From positions 1-64,000 of the forward strand of contig JAISPJ010000015.1 in assembly GCA_031274995.1 (NCBI GenBank): DNA of 64,000 bases, given 5' to 3'. Both the position numbers and the translations under genes were made by a program. Positions 1-8,161 of the stretch are shown piece by piece. Origin of the DNA: Azoarcus sp. Its GTDB lineage: Bacteria > Pseudomonadota > Gammaproteobacteria > Burkholderiales > Rhodocyclaceae. How positions within the stretch are numbered: the first letter of the stretch is position 1; every line of letters begins with the position of its first letter. The notes beneath the pieces were generated by a model. The model was not told the origin of the DNA and ran no database searches. It saw only the letters and a list, made by a program, of their open reading frames with translations.

Positions 1-147
1 ATGCCGTGGCGGGGCGTGAGCGTCTGCCCCGGCGCATGGGCGGTGCTGGAATGGCATGTCGGGGAAGCGGCTGGCCTGGGTCTGCGCGAAGGTTCGCAAC
101 TGAAACAAATCAGCATGAAATCAACACTCCAGAAGGAGCAGCCATAA
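1..147 (+). CDS. 3' end of an unidentified upstream gene (partial)
   Basis: Frame 1 is open from the window edge to a TAA at 145-147, which overlaps the ATG of the next gene (TAATG). The overlap suggests translational coupling to the TadE-like gene, so this is probably the tail of a preceding pilus-assembly gene. The 48 visible residues have no motif that I recognise. The ATG at position 1 is likely internal. It could also be a chance open stretch. Confidence 0.3.
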   Translation: MPWRGVSVCPGAWAVLEWHVGEAAGLGLREGSQLKQISMKSTLQKEQP

Positions 148-908
148 TGAAAACCTCCCATCAACGCGGTGCCACGATGGTGGAGCTGCTCATCGCGCTT
201 CCAATGTTCGTGCTGTTTATCTTCATCATTGCCGAACTGAGCCGGATGCACGAAGCCAAAAGCATACTGGACGTTGCCGCGCTGGCTGCGGCGCGCGCCG
301 GGGCCATCTACGGCGGGGATTCCGGCAAAATGAGAGATGCGGCCAACACCGCGATGGCGCCCCTCTACGTCACCGACAATGCCAGCGTGGGGGATGTGGT
401 CGCGGCCATTGCAAAATCCAAACTCGATGACTTGCCGATTCATTCCATCGGCAGCACCAGCATAACAAGCATCCCTTTTCTGGGCAGCTTCAACGGTGGC
501 CCTGGCGGGACCCTGCAACGGAGCATCAAAATCGACGTCATTTCCCCGACCAAGCGGATGGTTGATGATTTTGGCGTCGTGCGGGCCGACTCCAATGGCA
601 ATCCAGCGAAAACCAAAGTCATCCCCAACGACAACCTGATGTACCGGAGCAGCACGCTTAAAAATGACGTCAACGTGCAGGACGCCAACCTCCTGAAGAT
701 CCGGGTGACGTATCTGTACGAGACGAAGATGCCGCTGACGCGCTACTTCTTCACGCCGTTGATGAACGCGAACCTGACGGCGGTGCTGTTCGGGGGGGAG
801 GCGGAGGGTGATGTGGGGCTGAACAGGGACCTGAATTGGCGCGTCCCGCTGGTCTCCTACGCCACGGTGCGGATGCAAAGCGATTTCCAGGCCACTTCGC
901 TGCCTTGA
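147..908 (+). CDS. TadE-like pilus assembly / pseudopilin protein
   Basis: This 253-residue protein starts at the ATG at 147, preceded by AAGGAG at 133-138. The N-terminus (MKTSHQRGATMVELLIALP) is a short charged leader with a G-A-T-M-V-E prepilin-like motif. It is followed by one hydrophobic helix at about residues 12-32, then a mostly extracytoplasmic domain. That is the layout of TadE/TadF minor pseudopilins of Flp (tight adherence) pili. A helix rich in Ala after the membrane segment (LDVAALAAARAGAIYGG) is typical of TadE. Only the likely tail of an upstream gene is visible, so the rest of the tad locus lies outside the window. The specific pilin role is inferred from the N-terminus alone. 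Confidence 0.65.
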   Translation: MKTSHQRGATMVELLIALPMFVLFIFIIAELSRMHEAKSILDVAALAAARAGAIYGGDSGKMRDAANTAMAPLYVTDNASVGDVVAAIAKSKLDDLPIHSIGSTSITSIPFLGSFNGGPGGTLQRSIKIDVISPTKRMVDDFGVVRADSNGNPAKTKVIPNDNLMYRSSTLKNDVNVQDANLLKIRVTYLYETKMPLTRYFFTPLMNANLTAVLFGGEAEGDVGLNRDLNWRVPLVSYATVRMQSDFQATSLP

Positions 909-954
909 GGCGTGCCGGAATTTTGCCAGTCGGCCCTGAACAATCCACAACATC

Positions 955-968
955 TTGATTTAATATAA
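955..968 (+). promoter_or_regulatory. weak FNR-box-like site upstream of nosZ
   Basis: TTGAT-TTAA-TATAA matches the FNR/Dnr consensus TTGAT-N4-ATCAA perfectly in the first half and 2 of 5 in the second. It lies about 380 bases before nosZ. Its spacing to the downstream hairpin (996) resembles that of the perfect FNR box and hairpin before ccoN. This is only a candidate. Confidence 0.22.
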
Positions 969-995
969 TAAATTGTTCTTTTTTGGGTTATCTTG

Positions 996-1041
996 TTTGC
1001 AAGAAACGCCTTGAAACAGAGTCGGTTTCTTGCAAATTTTT
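996..1041 (+). terminator. 12-bp inverted repeat followed by T5; terminator or leader hairpin
   Basis: TTTGCAAGAAAC (996-1007) and GTTTCTTGCAAA (1025-1036) form a perfect 12-bp stem with a 17-base loop, then TTTTT at 1037-1041. It could terminate the TadE-like transcript or be a leader hairpin of the nos transcript. In the rest of the 909-1336 gap I see no gene, only a CTGAT-N6-ATCAG inverted repeat at 1108-1123 of unknown meaning. Confidence 0.5.
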
Positions 1042-1336
1042 CTGCCGATGAAACTCAAGGAAACGTGTCCGCAGATCAGAATATTCCTATCCTCCCCCTC
1101 GCGGTTTCTGATGTGTTTATCAGGCTTTGTCACCTGTTGCCGCCTGATTTTTCGGAACAAAATGAACTTCCTGAAAGAAGTGTGCCGCGTTGCGGTATCT
1201 TTTTTGGCCGGTACTTTTTCACGCGCAATGTGTGGTATAGGGCGCAGAATGGCGTGCGGATACCGGATGATTGGTGGTTTATGCCATCAAGTTGGCGGTA
1301 ATCCAGGTATGGCGGACTTTTCCGAGGAGAATGATG

Positions 1337-3625
1337 ATGAGAAGCCTGGCAGTCAAAGCAACAGCAGCATTGTTGGCGGCGACATTCGGGATGGGAACGG
1401 CTTCGGCCGTGGAGTCCTTGCAAGATGTAATGAAGAGGCGTGGTCTTAGTCAGCAGGATCTCTTGTCTGCGGCCAAGACGTATACGCCGTCCGGGAAGCG
1501 TGACGAGTTCATAGCCTTCAGTTCCGGCGGGCAGTCGGGGCAGGTCATCGTTTATGGCGTCCCTTCGATGCGCATCCTGAAATATCTCGCGGTGTTTACG
1601 CCAGAACCCTGGCAGGGCTACGGGTATGACGAAGAATCGAAAGAGGTGCTCAAGGGGGGATGGATCGACGGGAAGGAAATCACCTGGGGCGATTCGCACC
1701 ACCCGGCCATTTCCGAAACCGACGGAAAGTACGACGGGCAGTTCCTCTTCATCAACGACAAGGCGAACCCGCGTATTGCCGTGGTCGATCTGCGCGACTT
1801 TGAGACTAAACAGATCGTGGCAAACCCGATCTTCAAGTCGGAACATGGTGGCGCGTTCGTAACGTCCAACACCGAGTACGTGATCGAGACCGCGCAGTAT
1901 GCCGCGCCGCTGGAAGCCAAGAAATTCTATCCGCTGGAAGAGTTCAACGAGAAGTATCGCGGCGGGATCACGTACTGGAAGTTTGATCGTAAGGAAGGCC
2001 GCATCGATGTGGCGAAGTCTTTCTCGGTCGAGTTGCCGCCGTATTCACAGGATATATCGGACGCGGGCAAAGGGCCGTCGGATGGGTGGTCTTTTTCAAA
2101 TTCCTTCTGCGCCGAGCGTTATGTCGGCGGTATCGAACGGGGCCGCCCGCCGTTCGAGGCCGGTTGTTCTGCCAAGGATACGGACTATCTGCATGTCGTA
2201 AATTGGAGGAAGGCCGCTGAACTTGTCGCGCAGGGCAAAGCGAAGAAGATCAATGGCCATGATGTGCTGATGATGGACACGGCGGTAAAGGAGGGCGTCC
2301 TTTTCCTGGTTCCTGAGCCAAAGTCGCCGCACGGCGTGGATGTTACGCCCGATGGCAAGTTCATCATCGTCTCGGGCAAGCTGGATACGCATGTATCCGT
2401 CTTTTCTTTCGAAAAAATCCAGGCAGCGATCAAGGCGGGCAAGTTCGAGTCGAAAGACCCCTACGGCATCCCGGTGATCGGTATGCAGGAGGCGCTGCAT
2501 ACGCAGGTACAGCTTGGGCTGGGGCCGTTGCACACGCAATTCGACTCAAAGCAGTGCACCGCCTACACCTCGCTTTATGTCGATTCACAGGTTGCCAAGT
2601 GGAATTTCTGCGAGGGCAAGGTACTCGACAAGATAGCGGTGCATTACAACATCGGCCACCTGATGACGATGGAAGGCGATGCCGTCGATCCGAAGGGGCG
2701 TTACCTCGTGGCGCTGAACAAGCTCTCCATCGACCGCTTCAACCCGGTCGGGCCACTGCATCCGCAGAACCATCAGCTCATCGACATCAGCAATGACAAG
2801 ATGCAGTTGCTCTACGACATGCCGTTGCCGCTGGGCGAACCGCACTATGCCGTGGCTATCGAGGCTTCCAAGCTCAAGCCGGCCGTGCGCTACAAGGTGG
2901 GAACCAACAGCCGCACCGACAAACCGCACCCCGGCGCCGCCCGCGCGGGTGAAGAGCGCATTGAGCGTAACGGCAACAAGGTGACGGTGTATGGCACGCT
3001 GATTCGTTCACACATCACGCCTGAAATCATCGAAGTGGATGTGGGCGACGAAGTGACGATCCACCTTACCAACCTTGAACGCGCCCAGGATGAAACCCAC
3101 GGCTTTACCGTTTCCACCTACAGCGTGCATGCGTCGATCGAACCGGGCAAGACGGCGACGGTGAAATTCAAGGCAGACAAAGAAGGCGTGTATCCGTACT
3201 ACTGCACGGAGTTCTGTTCCGCGCTGCACCTTGAAATGCAGGGCTACCTGCTGGTGAAGCCGAAGGGCTGGAAAGCGTCGACACAGAAGGAAATCGCCAA
3301 GGCGACCTATACCGAGAAGGATTACCAGGTGAGGTTGAAGACGATCGTCGATACGCAGGCGGTGATCGACTCGGTGGTGGGCTTCATCACCAGCACCAAC
3401 TACAAGGACTTCCCGGACGTGGTGAACATGGTCGAGGATGCAACCGATCAGTTGGGCAAGATCCCTGGTGCCAAGGCCAAGCATGAAGCCGCTGCCGCGA
3501 AGAAGGATTGGGAGCAGGCCAATTTGTGGGCCGAACAAGTCTTCCAGTACCAGGTCAAGGCTGCCGACATCGGTTTGCGTGCCAAGACTTACCTTGAGCA
3601 GAACGGTGCCAAGAAGATCAAGTGA
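1337..3625 (+). CDS. nosZ: Nitrous-oxide reductase, clade II (Sec-exported)
   Basis: NosZ reduces N2O to N2 in the periplasm using the CuA and CuZ centres. The 762-residue product begins with a Sec signal peptide (about residues 1-24, ending TASA) without a twin-arginine motif, which marks the clade II (atypical) type. A seven-bladed propeller contains the CuZ histidine segments (SHHPAISETDG, HGGAF, PHGVDVTPDG, LHTQ). A C-terminal cupredoxin carries the CuA ligands H588, C623, C627, H631 and M634 (CTEFCSALHLEM). About 100 mostly helical residues follow the CuA domain, with no CxxCH. Of three in-frame ATGs (1331, 1334, 1337), the last has the best spacing from GAGGAG at 1324-1329. It heads the nos operon; no nosR is present. 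Confidence 0.96.
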   Translation: MRSLAVKATAALLAATFGMGTASAVESLQDVMKRRGLSQQDLLSAAKTYTPSGKRDEFIAFSSGGQSGQVIVYGVPSMRILKYLAVFTPEPWQGYGYDEESKEVLKGGWIDGKEITWGDSHHPAISETDGKYDGQFLFINDKANPRIAVVDLRDFETKQIVANPIFKSEHGGAFVTSNTEYVIETAQYAAPLEAKKFYPLEEFNEKYRGGITYWKFDRKEGRIDVAKSFSVELPPYSQDISDAGKGPSDGWSFSNSFCAERYVGGIERGRPPFEAGCSAKDTDYLHVVNWRKAAELVAQGKAKKINGHDVLMMDTAVKEGVLFLVPEPKSPHGVDVTPDGKFIIVSGKLDTHVSVFSFEKIQAAIKAGKFESKDPYGIPVIGMQEALHTQVQLGLGPLHTQFDSKQCTAYTSLYVDSQVAKWNFCEGKVLDKIAVHYNIGHLMTMEGDAVDPKGRYLVALNKLSIDRFNPVGPLHPQNHQLIDISNDKMQLLYDMPLPLGEPHYAVAIEASKLKPAVRYKVGTNSRTDKPHPGAARAGEERIERNGNKVTVYGTLIRSHITPEIIEVDVGDEVTIHLTNLERAQDETHGFTVSTYSVHASIEPGKTATVKFKADKEGVYPYYCTEFCSALHLEMQGYLLVKPKGWKASTQKEIAKATYTEKDYQVRLKTIVDTQAVIDSVVGFITSTNYKDFPDVVNMVEDATDQLGKIPGAKAKHEAAAAKKDWEQANLWAEQVFQYQVKAADIGLRAKTYLEQNGAKKIK

Positions 3626-3708
3626 TCTTTAAGAACTTCCCTGTCTTGTGTGCGTCAACCGCACACGAGGCAGGGAGGAGGCATCTTCTCCTGAAAACAG
3701 GAAAAATC

Positions 3709-4023
3709 ATGAAACGATATTTATTGGCCTTGGTTGCCGGGGGTGCGCTCGCGCTTCCAGTCGTGGTTGCCGCGTCTGACGGGGCGGCGCTGTACACCGA
3801 AAAAACCTGTGTCGCCTGCCACGGACCGAAAGGGAGCAAGCCGCTGTTGCCCAATTACCCGAGGATCGCGGGGCAAAATGCGGCCTACGCGGAACAACAG
3901 ATGAAGGACATCAAAAGCGGCGCGCGCGCCAACGGACAAACCGCAGCGATGACAGGTATTATGCATTTGGTGAACGACGAGGAAATCAAGGTATTGGCTG
4001 CTTGGTTGGAAACGCTGAAATAA
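3709..4023 (+). CDS. Small monohaem c-type cytochrome (class I)
   Basis: This 104-residue protein has a cleavable Sec signal peptide (MKRYLLALVAGGALALPVVVAA) and one haem-binding CVACH motif near residue 36. A distal Met is likely in the MTGIMH segment, as in cytochrome c553/c5 types. It follows nosZ by 83 bases and precedes a dihaem cytochrome. This agrees with clade II nos clusters, where c-type cytochromes pass electrons to NosZ in the periplasm. The ATG at 3709 is chosen because the signal peptide starts there; upstream in-frame residues are not signal-like. Confidence 0.85.
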   Translation: MKRYLLALVAGGALALPVVVAASDGAALYTEKTCVACHGPKGSKPLLPNYPRIAGQNAAYAEQQMKDIKSGARANGQTAAMTGIMHLVNDEEIKVLAAWLETLK

Positions 4024-4143
4024 GAATAAGGTCCAAGAAATCAATTCACGTTGGGCATGGCTTGGTGGTATGACACAGTTTCACTTTTTTTCTGTTCGGC
4101 AGTTTCCCGAAAAGGGAAAGTTCAAAAAGGAGGCTCGTTTTCG

Positions 4144-4884
4144 ATGAAAGCATCTCTTTTAACTATGGCCTTGCTGGGAGCGGCAGGCGTTGCGGCGATG
4201 AGCCTGTCTTTCGCCGGGCCTCCGGCCCCGAAAGCGGCGGGGATCGAGAGCAAGGACTACACCTGGAACGCCCAGGAAGGCGAAAAGATCGAGGCGCTCA
4301 AGCTCAAGGGCAACAAGACTAACGGAGAGGAAGCCTACGAAGTGTGCGGTGCCTGCCATCTGCCTTCCGGGGCGGGGCGGCCTGATGGCACATTCCCGCA
4401 ACTCGCGGGCCAGCACACGACGGTGCTCATCAAACAGATGGCCGACATCCGCGCGGGCCTGCGCGACAACCCGACGATGTATCCCTTCGCGGTGACTTTG
4501 ACCGATCCGCAGGAACTCGCCGATGTGTCCGCCTATATTGAAAGCCTGTGTATTCCCACCGACCACGGCAAGTACGAAGGACCGGACGCGGCACAGCAAG
4601 TCGCGAAGGGCAAGGAACTCTACGAAAAGCAATGCCTGGAGTGTCACGGCAAGAATGGCGAGGGCGACAAGGCCAAGTTCTATCCGGTGATTGCCGGGCA
4701 GCACTATAAATACCTGCTGCGCCAGATGACGGAAATCCGTGATGGCCGTCGGCGCAACGCCAATCCGGATATGGTGAGGATCATCAAGCCTTACACGGAT
4801 GACATGCTGGTGGCGATTTCGGCGTACCAGTCGAGTTTGAAGATGCCCGGCGCGATGTGCACGGGGAAAGCCGCCAAGAAGTGA
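4144..4884 (+). CDS. Dihaem c-type cytochrome, c4-like
   Basis: This 246-residue exported protein has a signal peptide to about residue 23 (LSFAGPPAP) and two CxxCH motifs, CGACH and CLECH, in two homologous class I domains. Both domains carry a QLAGQH or VIAGQH-type segment, typical of the c4/c553 family. AAGGAGG at 4128-4133 lies 10 bases before the ATG. Its position between nosZ and the nosB-like gene suggests that it relays electrons to NosZ, a role inferred from context. The stop overlaps or adjoins the start of the next gene. Confidence 0.88.
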   Translation: MKASLLTMALLGAAGVAAMSLSFAGPPAPKAAGIESKDYTWNAQEGEKIEALKLKGNKTNGEEAYEVCGACHLPSGAGRPDGTFPQLAGQHTTVLIKQMADIRAGLRDNPTMYPFAVTLTDPQELADVSAYIESLCIPTDHGKYEGPDAAQQVAKGKELYEKQCLECHGKNGEGDKAKFYPVIAGQHYKYLLRQMTEIRDGRRRNANPDMVRIIKPYTDDMLVAISAYQSSLKMPGAMCTGKAAKK

Positions 4885-4886
4885 CA

Positions 4887-5885
4887 GTGAAAAACGCGGT
4901 CGCAAAGATGAAGAAACAAGACGGGCTTGTTGGAATGCTGGCCTTGGTGGCGCTGGTGGCGATAGTGATCGCGTATTTTTCGCCGATCTGGTGGGTGTCG
5001 CTCACTGCGCCCAATTACCCGAAGGATGCCTTTCCTGACGGTATTCGCATCCATTTTCATTTTGACCATGTTGCCAATGGCTGCAAGGCGGCGGCTGTGG
5101 GTACGCGCATGGCGAATGAAATCATCCAGGGCGATCTTTCGCACGAGACCGAGCGGTGGAATCCTATTCTCGATGCGCAGAAAAACGTCGACAAGGGTGC
5201 GCAGGGATTGGATTGCGTGCATGAGATGAACACCATCAACCACTACGTCGGCATGTTTCCGATCGAGACGGGCGCGCCCGTGGAACGGCCCTTGGCGAAA
5301 TTCTTTTTCGGGTTTTTCGCGGTCATGATATTGGCGTTCATTTTGCCCCGTCGCCGCATGCGGGTTATCTGGCTCATCGTGGGTTTTCTTGCGGTGGCGG
5401 CGTGGATGGTCGTGGATCAGTTCATGTTTGGGCAACTCGACGTCCAAGTGCAGAACTATGTCCGGGAAGCCGGGAGGTTTTTCAAGGAGCCTGACCGCAT
5501 CGCGGCCTGGGGTGAGAATGTGCGGCTCGTTTCCGAAATTGTGATATTCGGTTTGATCGCGAGCATGGCCATTGTGGTGACGGGCGTGGCGAAATTGCGC
5601 CGTTTTCAATTGTTGCTGGTTCTTGTTCCTGCGCTGTTGCCGCTCTTTTTCCTGATAACGTATGCGGGCTGGTTATGGTTTTTCGGCCACAACCTGCATC
5701 CTTGGGGGGCTTTTACGGTGAAGCCCTTCATGCCCACGGTGTTTGGTGAAGGCAAGGTGGCGCAGTTTTCGACGTATTCCTATCCGGCTTGGGGTTTCGG
5801 GTTGCTGATGCTGGCCTTCGTTTGCCTGGGGCTGGCGTTGCTGATTCGCCGCAAGCAGTTGCGTGAGCACCCAGGCAAGGAATGA
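4887..5885 (+). CDS. nosB: NosB-like multi-spanning membrane protein of clade II nos cluster
   Basis: About 332 residues are predicted to span the membrane six times (near 13-36, 137-155, 158-183, 215-236, 243-270 and 300-320). A roughly 100-residue soluble segment lies between helices 1 and 2. It contains DHVANGCKAAA and LDCVHEMNTINHYVGM, with Cys, His and Met that could bind metal or haem. Clade II nos clusters carry a membrane protein of unknown function named NosB between nosZ and nosD, and order and topology fit here. I chose GTG 4887, just after the previous stop; ATG 4908 and an overlapping ATG 4857 are alternatives. The ATG of nosD overlaps its stop. Confidence 0.7.
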   Translation: MKNAVAKMKKQDGLVGMLALVALVAIVIAYFSPIWWVSLTAPNYPKDAFPDGIRIHFHFDHVANGCKAAAVGTRMANEIIQGDLSHETERWNPILDAQKNVDKGAQGLDCVHEMNTINHYVGMFPIETGAPVERPLAKFFFGFFAVMILAFILPRRRMRVIWLIVGFLAVAAWMVVDQFMFGQLDVQVQNYVREAGRFFKEPDRIAAWGENVRLVSEIVIFGLIASMAIVVTGVAKLRRFQLLLVLVPALLPLFFLITYAGWLWFFGHNLHPWGAFTVKPFMPTVFGEGKVAQFSTYSYPAWGFGLLMLAFVCLGLALLIRRKQLREHPGKE

Positions 5886-7294
5886 AGAGCCACTTCAAGG
5901 CGCCCGGATTGTTTTCGCGTTTTCGCGTTGGAGTTTTTGCCACGCTCGTGAGCCTGATGTTCCTGTCCCCGCAGGGGGGGGCCGGGCAGGTGACAACGTT
6001 CGGGGATAATGCCAACAGCAACTATTACGGGAACGGCGGCGGAGATTTGCCGCGCGTGACCATTGATCGCCCGAAGCCGACCTGGGCGCTCTTGGAGCGC
6101 GACCCGCGCATTCATGGACTGAAGCCATTCCAGGCGCTCGTGGATGCCGCCGTGCCCGGTTCCACGCTGCGCCCGCCGCCGGGCATTTATGCCGGGCCGG
6201 TCGATATCGATAAACCGCTCATCATCGAAGGGGGAGGGGCGGTCACTATCGATGCGGGTGACAAGGGCACGGTGATGGCGCTCAACGCAGCCGATTCCGT
6301 CGTGCGCGGGCTGCGGCTTACCGGCTCCGGGGCATCGCACGACACGGATGACTCCTGTCTCGATGTGCGCGGAAACCGCAACGTGATCGAGGATTTGGTG
6401 ATCGACAATTGCCTGTTTGGCATTGATCTCAAGCAGTCCTCCCATAGTGTTGTGCGCCATAACCGCATTCGTTCCAAGCCGGTCGATCTCGGCGTCCGGG
6501 GCGATGGGTTGCGGTTGTGGTACAGCCACGACAATCTGATCGAGGGCAACGAAGTCGTCGATTCGCGCGATGTGGTGGCCTGGTATTCGCACCGAAACGT
6601 GTTTCGCGGCAACATAGGCGAACGTAGCCGCTATTCCCTTCATTTCATGTTTGCGGACGATAACATCGTCGAAAACAACCGTTTCAGGGATAACGCGGTG
6701 GGCGTGTACTTCATGTACACCCACGGCGGCGCGGCGCGCGGCAACTTCATCTCTCATGCCACCGGGGCTACGGGCATGGGCATCGGTTTCAAGGAAGCCT
6801 CCGGCACGCTGATCGAGGGGAACGAGGTCATTTATTGCGGTGTCGGCGTGGGGTCCGATCTCTCGCCTTTCGAGCCGGACTCGACCATCGAAATTAACGG
6901 CAACCGCTTTGCCTACAATGGCATTGCCATCCAGTTCAACTCGGAGACAGGAGGCAACAACCTGCGCGGCAACGTTTTCGAGGGCAACCTGGCGGATGTG
7001 AGTTATGGCGGGCGATCTGAGAATCCTGACAAAAACTTCTGGGAAGGCAACTATTGGGACAGTTATCAGGGGTTCGATGCCGATGGCGACGGGGTCGGCG
7101 ACACGCCGCACGAGTCTTACGCCTGGGCCGATCAGATATGGATGGAATTTCCGATGGCAAGCTTTTTCCGCGCCTCGCCGGTACTGGAGCTGCTTGATTT
7201 TCTGGAACGTCTCGCGCCGTTCTCCTTGCCCGGACTTATCCTGCGTGACGAAAAGCCGCGTTTTGCCAGGCACCGGCTGGAGGATGCGCCATGA
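5882..7294 (+). CDS. nosD: NosD, periplasmic beta-helix protein for CuZ assembly
   Basis: NosD is a periplasmic protein that works with the NosFY ABC transporter in maturation of the CuZ site of NosZ. The 470-residue product has an N-terminal signal segment (about residues 1-35) and repeated parallel beta-helix (CASH/NosD) motifs such as GNRNVIEDLVIDNCLFGIDL and HRNVFRGNIGERSRYSLHF. This is near the usual NosD length. It overlaps the nosB-like gene by ATGA and nosG by 4 bases, so the genes are translationally coupled. Confidence 0.93.
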   Translation: MKSHFKAPGLFSRFRVGVFATLVSLMFLSPQGGAGQVTTFGDNANSNYYGNGGGDLPRVTIDRPKPTWALLERDPRIHGLKPFQALVDAAVPGSTLRPPPGIYAGPVDIDKPLIIEGGGAVTIDAGDKGTVMALNAADSVVRGLRLTGSGASHDTDDSCLDVRGNRNVIEDLVIDNCLFGIDLKQSSHSVVRHNRIRSKPVDLGVRGDGLRLWYSHDNLIEGNEVVDSRDVVAWYSHRNVFRGNIGERSRYSLHFMFADDNIVENNRFRDNAVGVYFMYTHGGAARGNFISHATGATGMGIGFKEASGTLIEGNEVIYCGVGVGSDLSPFEPDSTIEINGNRFAYNGIAIQFNSETGGNNLRGNVFEGNLADVSYGGRSENPDKNFWEGNYWDSYQGFDADGDGVGDTPHESYAWADQIWMEFPMASFFRASPVLELLDFLERLAPFSLPGLILRDEKPRFARHRLEDAP

Positions 7295-8160
7295 GCGGGC
7301 CAGAGCCGACCCCGGTTCCTCGATTAAAGCCCGTGGTGTCGGCGGAGAAGGCGCGTCGGGCCCGGCGCAAGTTCATCCGCTCGGCCGTGTTGTTGTCCGG
7401 GATGCTCGGGGTGTCGCTTCTTGGCGTCTTGCCGGTTTTGCGCATGCGCGTAAAACGGCTGCGCCCGCCGGGTGCGCTTGACGAAGATGATTTTCTTGCT
7501 TCCTGCATAAAATGCGGCCAGTGCTTGCAGGTTTGCCCGGTCAGCGCGATCCGGCTGGGCGACCTTGACGAAGGGACCGGGATTGGCGTGCCCTACATCG
7601 CGGTTCGTGAACAGGCGTGCGATTTTTCCTGCGACGCGGTGCAATGTGTTCTCGCGTGCCCGACGGGTGCGCTCATCTACACGAAACCTGACTTTTTCCC
7701 GGTACGTAAAGGAGCCGGACTGGCCAAGCCGCCGGTACTCAAGGCCAGGGCCGACGAACAGGAACCGGCCCTCAATCTCCATGAACGCATGGGGCTGGCG
7801 CGGTTGGTGCGCCCGGAAGCGTGCCTGGCGGTGCAGGGCAAAGGATTTTCCGGGCCTGCGCGTGGGGTGGCGTTCAAGGGGCGAATGCGCTACATGGACG
7901 TCGACCGCTGGAAACCCATCCCGGTGCGCGACCATCCTTATGAACGCGAACTTTGCGACCTGTGCGTCACGGAATGCCCGATTGACGATGCCATCGCGCT
8001 GGAAGCTTTCACCGACACCGACGGTCGTCGTCGCTTTCGGCCCGTGGTACGTGAACAGTGCGTGGGCTGCGGAGTGTGCGAGATGATTTGCCCGGTGGAG
8101 CCAACGGCCATCGAGATCGAATCGCGTGCGGTCTGGAAGATGAACGGGGAGAGCGTCTGA
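7291..8160 (+). CDS. nosG: NosG, NapG-like membrane-anchored ferredoxin
   Basis: This 289-residue protein has an N-terminal membrane anchor (about residues 27-47) followed by four 4Fe-4S type cysteine clusters: CIKCGQCLQVCP, CDFSCDAVQCVLACP, CDLCVTECP and CVGCGVCEMICP. This is the architecture of NapG/MauM ferredoxins. In clade II nos operons NosG and NosH are proposed to move electrons from menaquinol or ubiquinol towards NosZ, replacing NosR. The anchor region includes arginines (RARRKFIRSA) but not a clear twin-arginine motif. The gene is coupled to nosD by a 4-base overlap. Confidence 0.92.
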   Translation: MSGPEPTPVPRLKPVVSAEKARRARRKFIRSAVLLSGMLGVSLLGVLPVLRMRVKRLRPPGALDEDDFLASCIKCGQCLQVCPVSAIRLGDLDEGTGIGVPYIAVREQACDFSCDAVQCVLACPTGALIYTKPDFFPVRKGAGLAKPPVLKARADEQEPALNLHERMGLARLVRPEACLAVQGKGFSGPARGVAFKGRMRYMDVDRWKPIPVRDHPYERELCDLCVTECPIDDAIALEAFTDTDGRRRFRPVVREQCVGCGVCEMICPVEPTAIEIESRAVWKMNGESV

Positions 8161-8161
8161 A

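Noticed and set aside
1108..1123. CTGAT-N6-ATCAG as an FNR site of nosZ
   Set aside because: The six-base spacer is wrong for FNR (four), and the half-sites are CTGAT, not TTGAT.
993..1449. Short overlapping frames between the TadE-like gene and nosZ
   Set aside because: Biased, motif-free sequences in several frames overlapping the leader hairpin and nosZ signal region; no credible starts.
5780..7273. 497-residue open frame antisense to nosD
   Set aside because: It is a shadow of a high-GC gene: His/Arg/Val-rich composition, no ribosome site or recognisable motif, and nosD is certain on the other strand.
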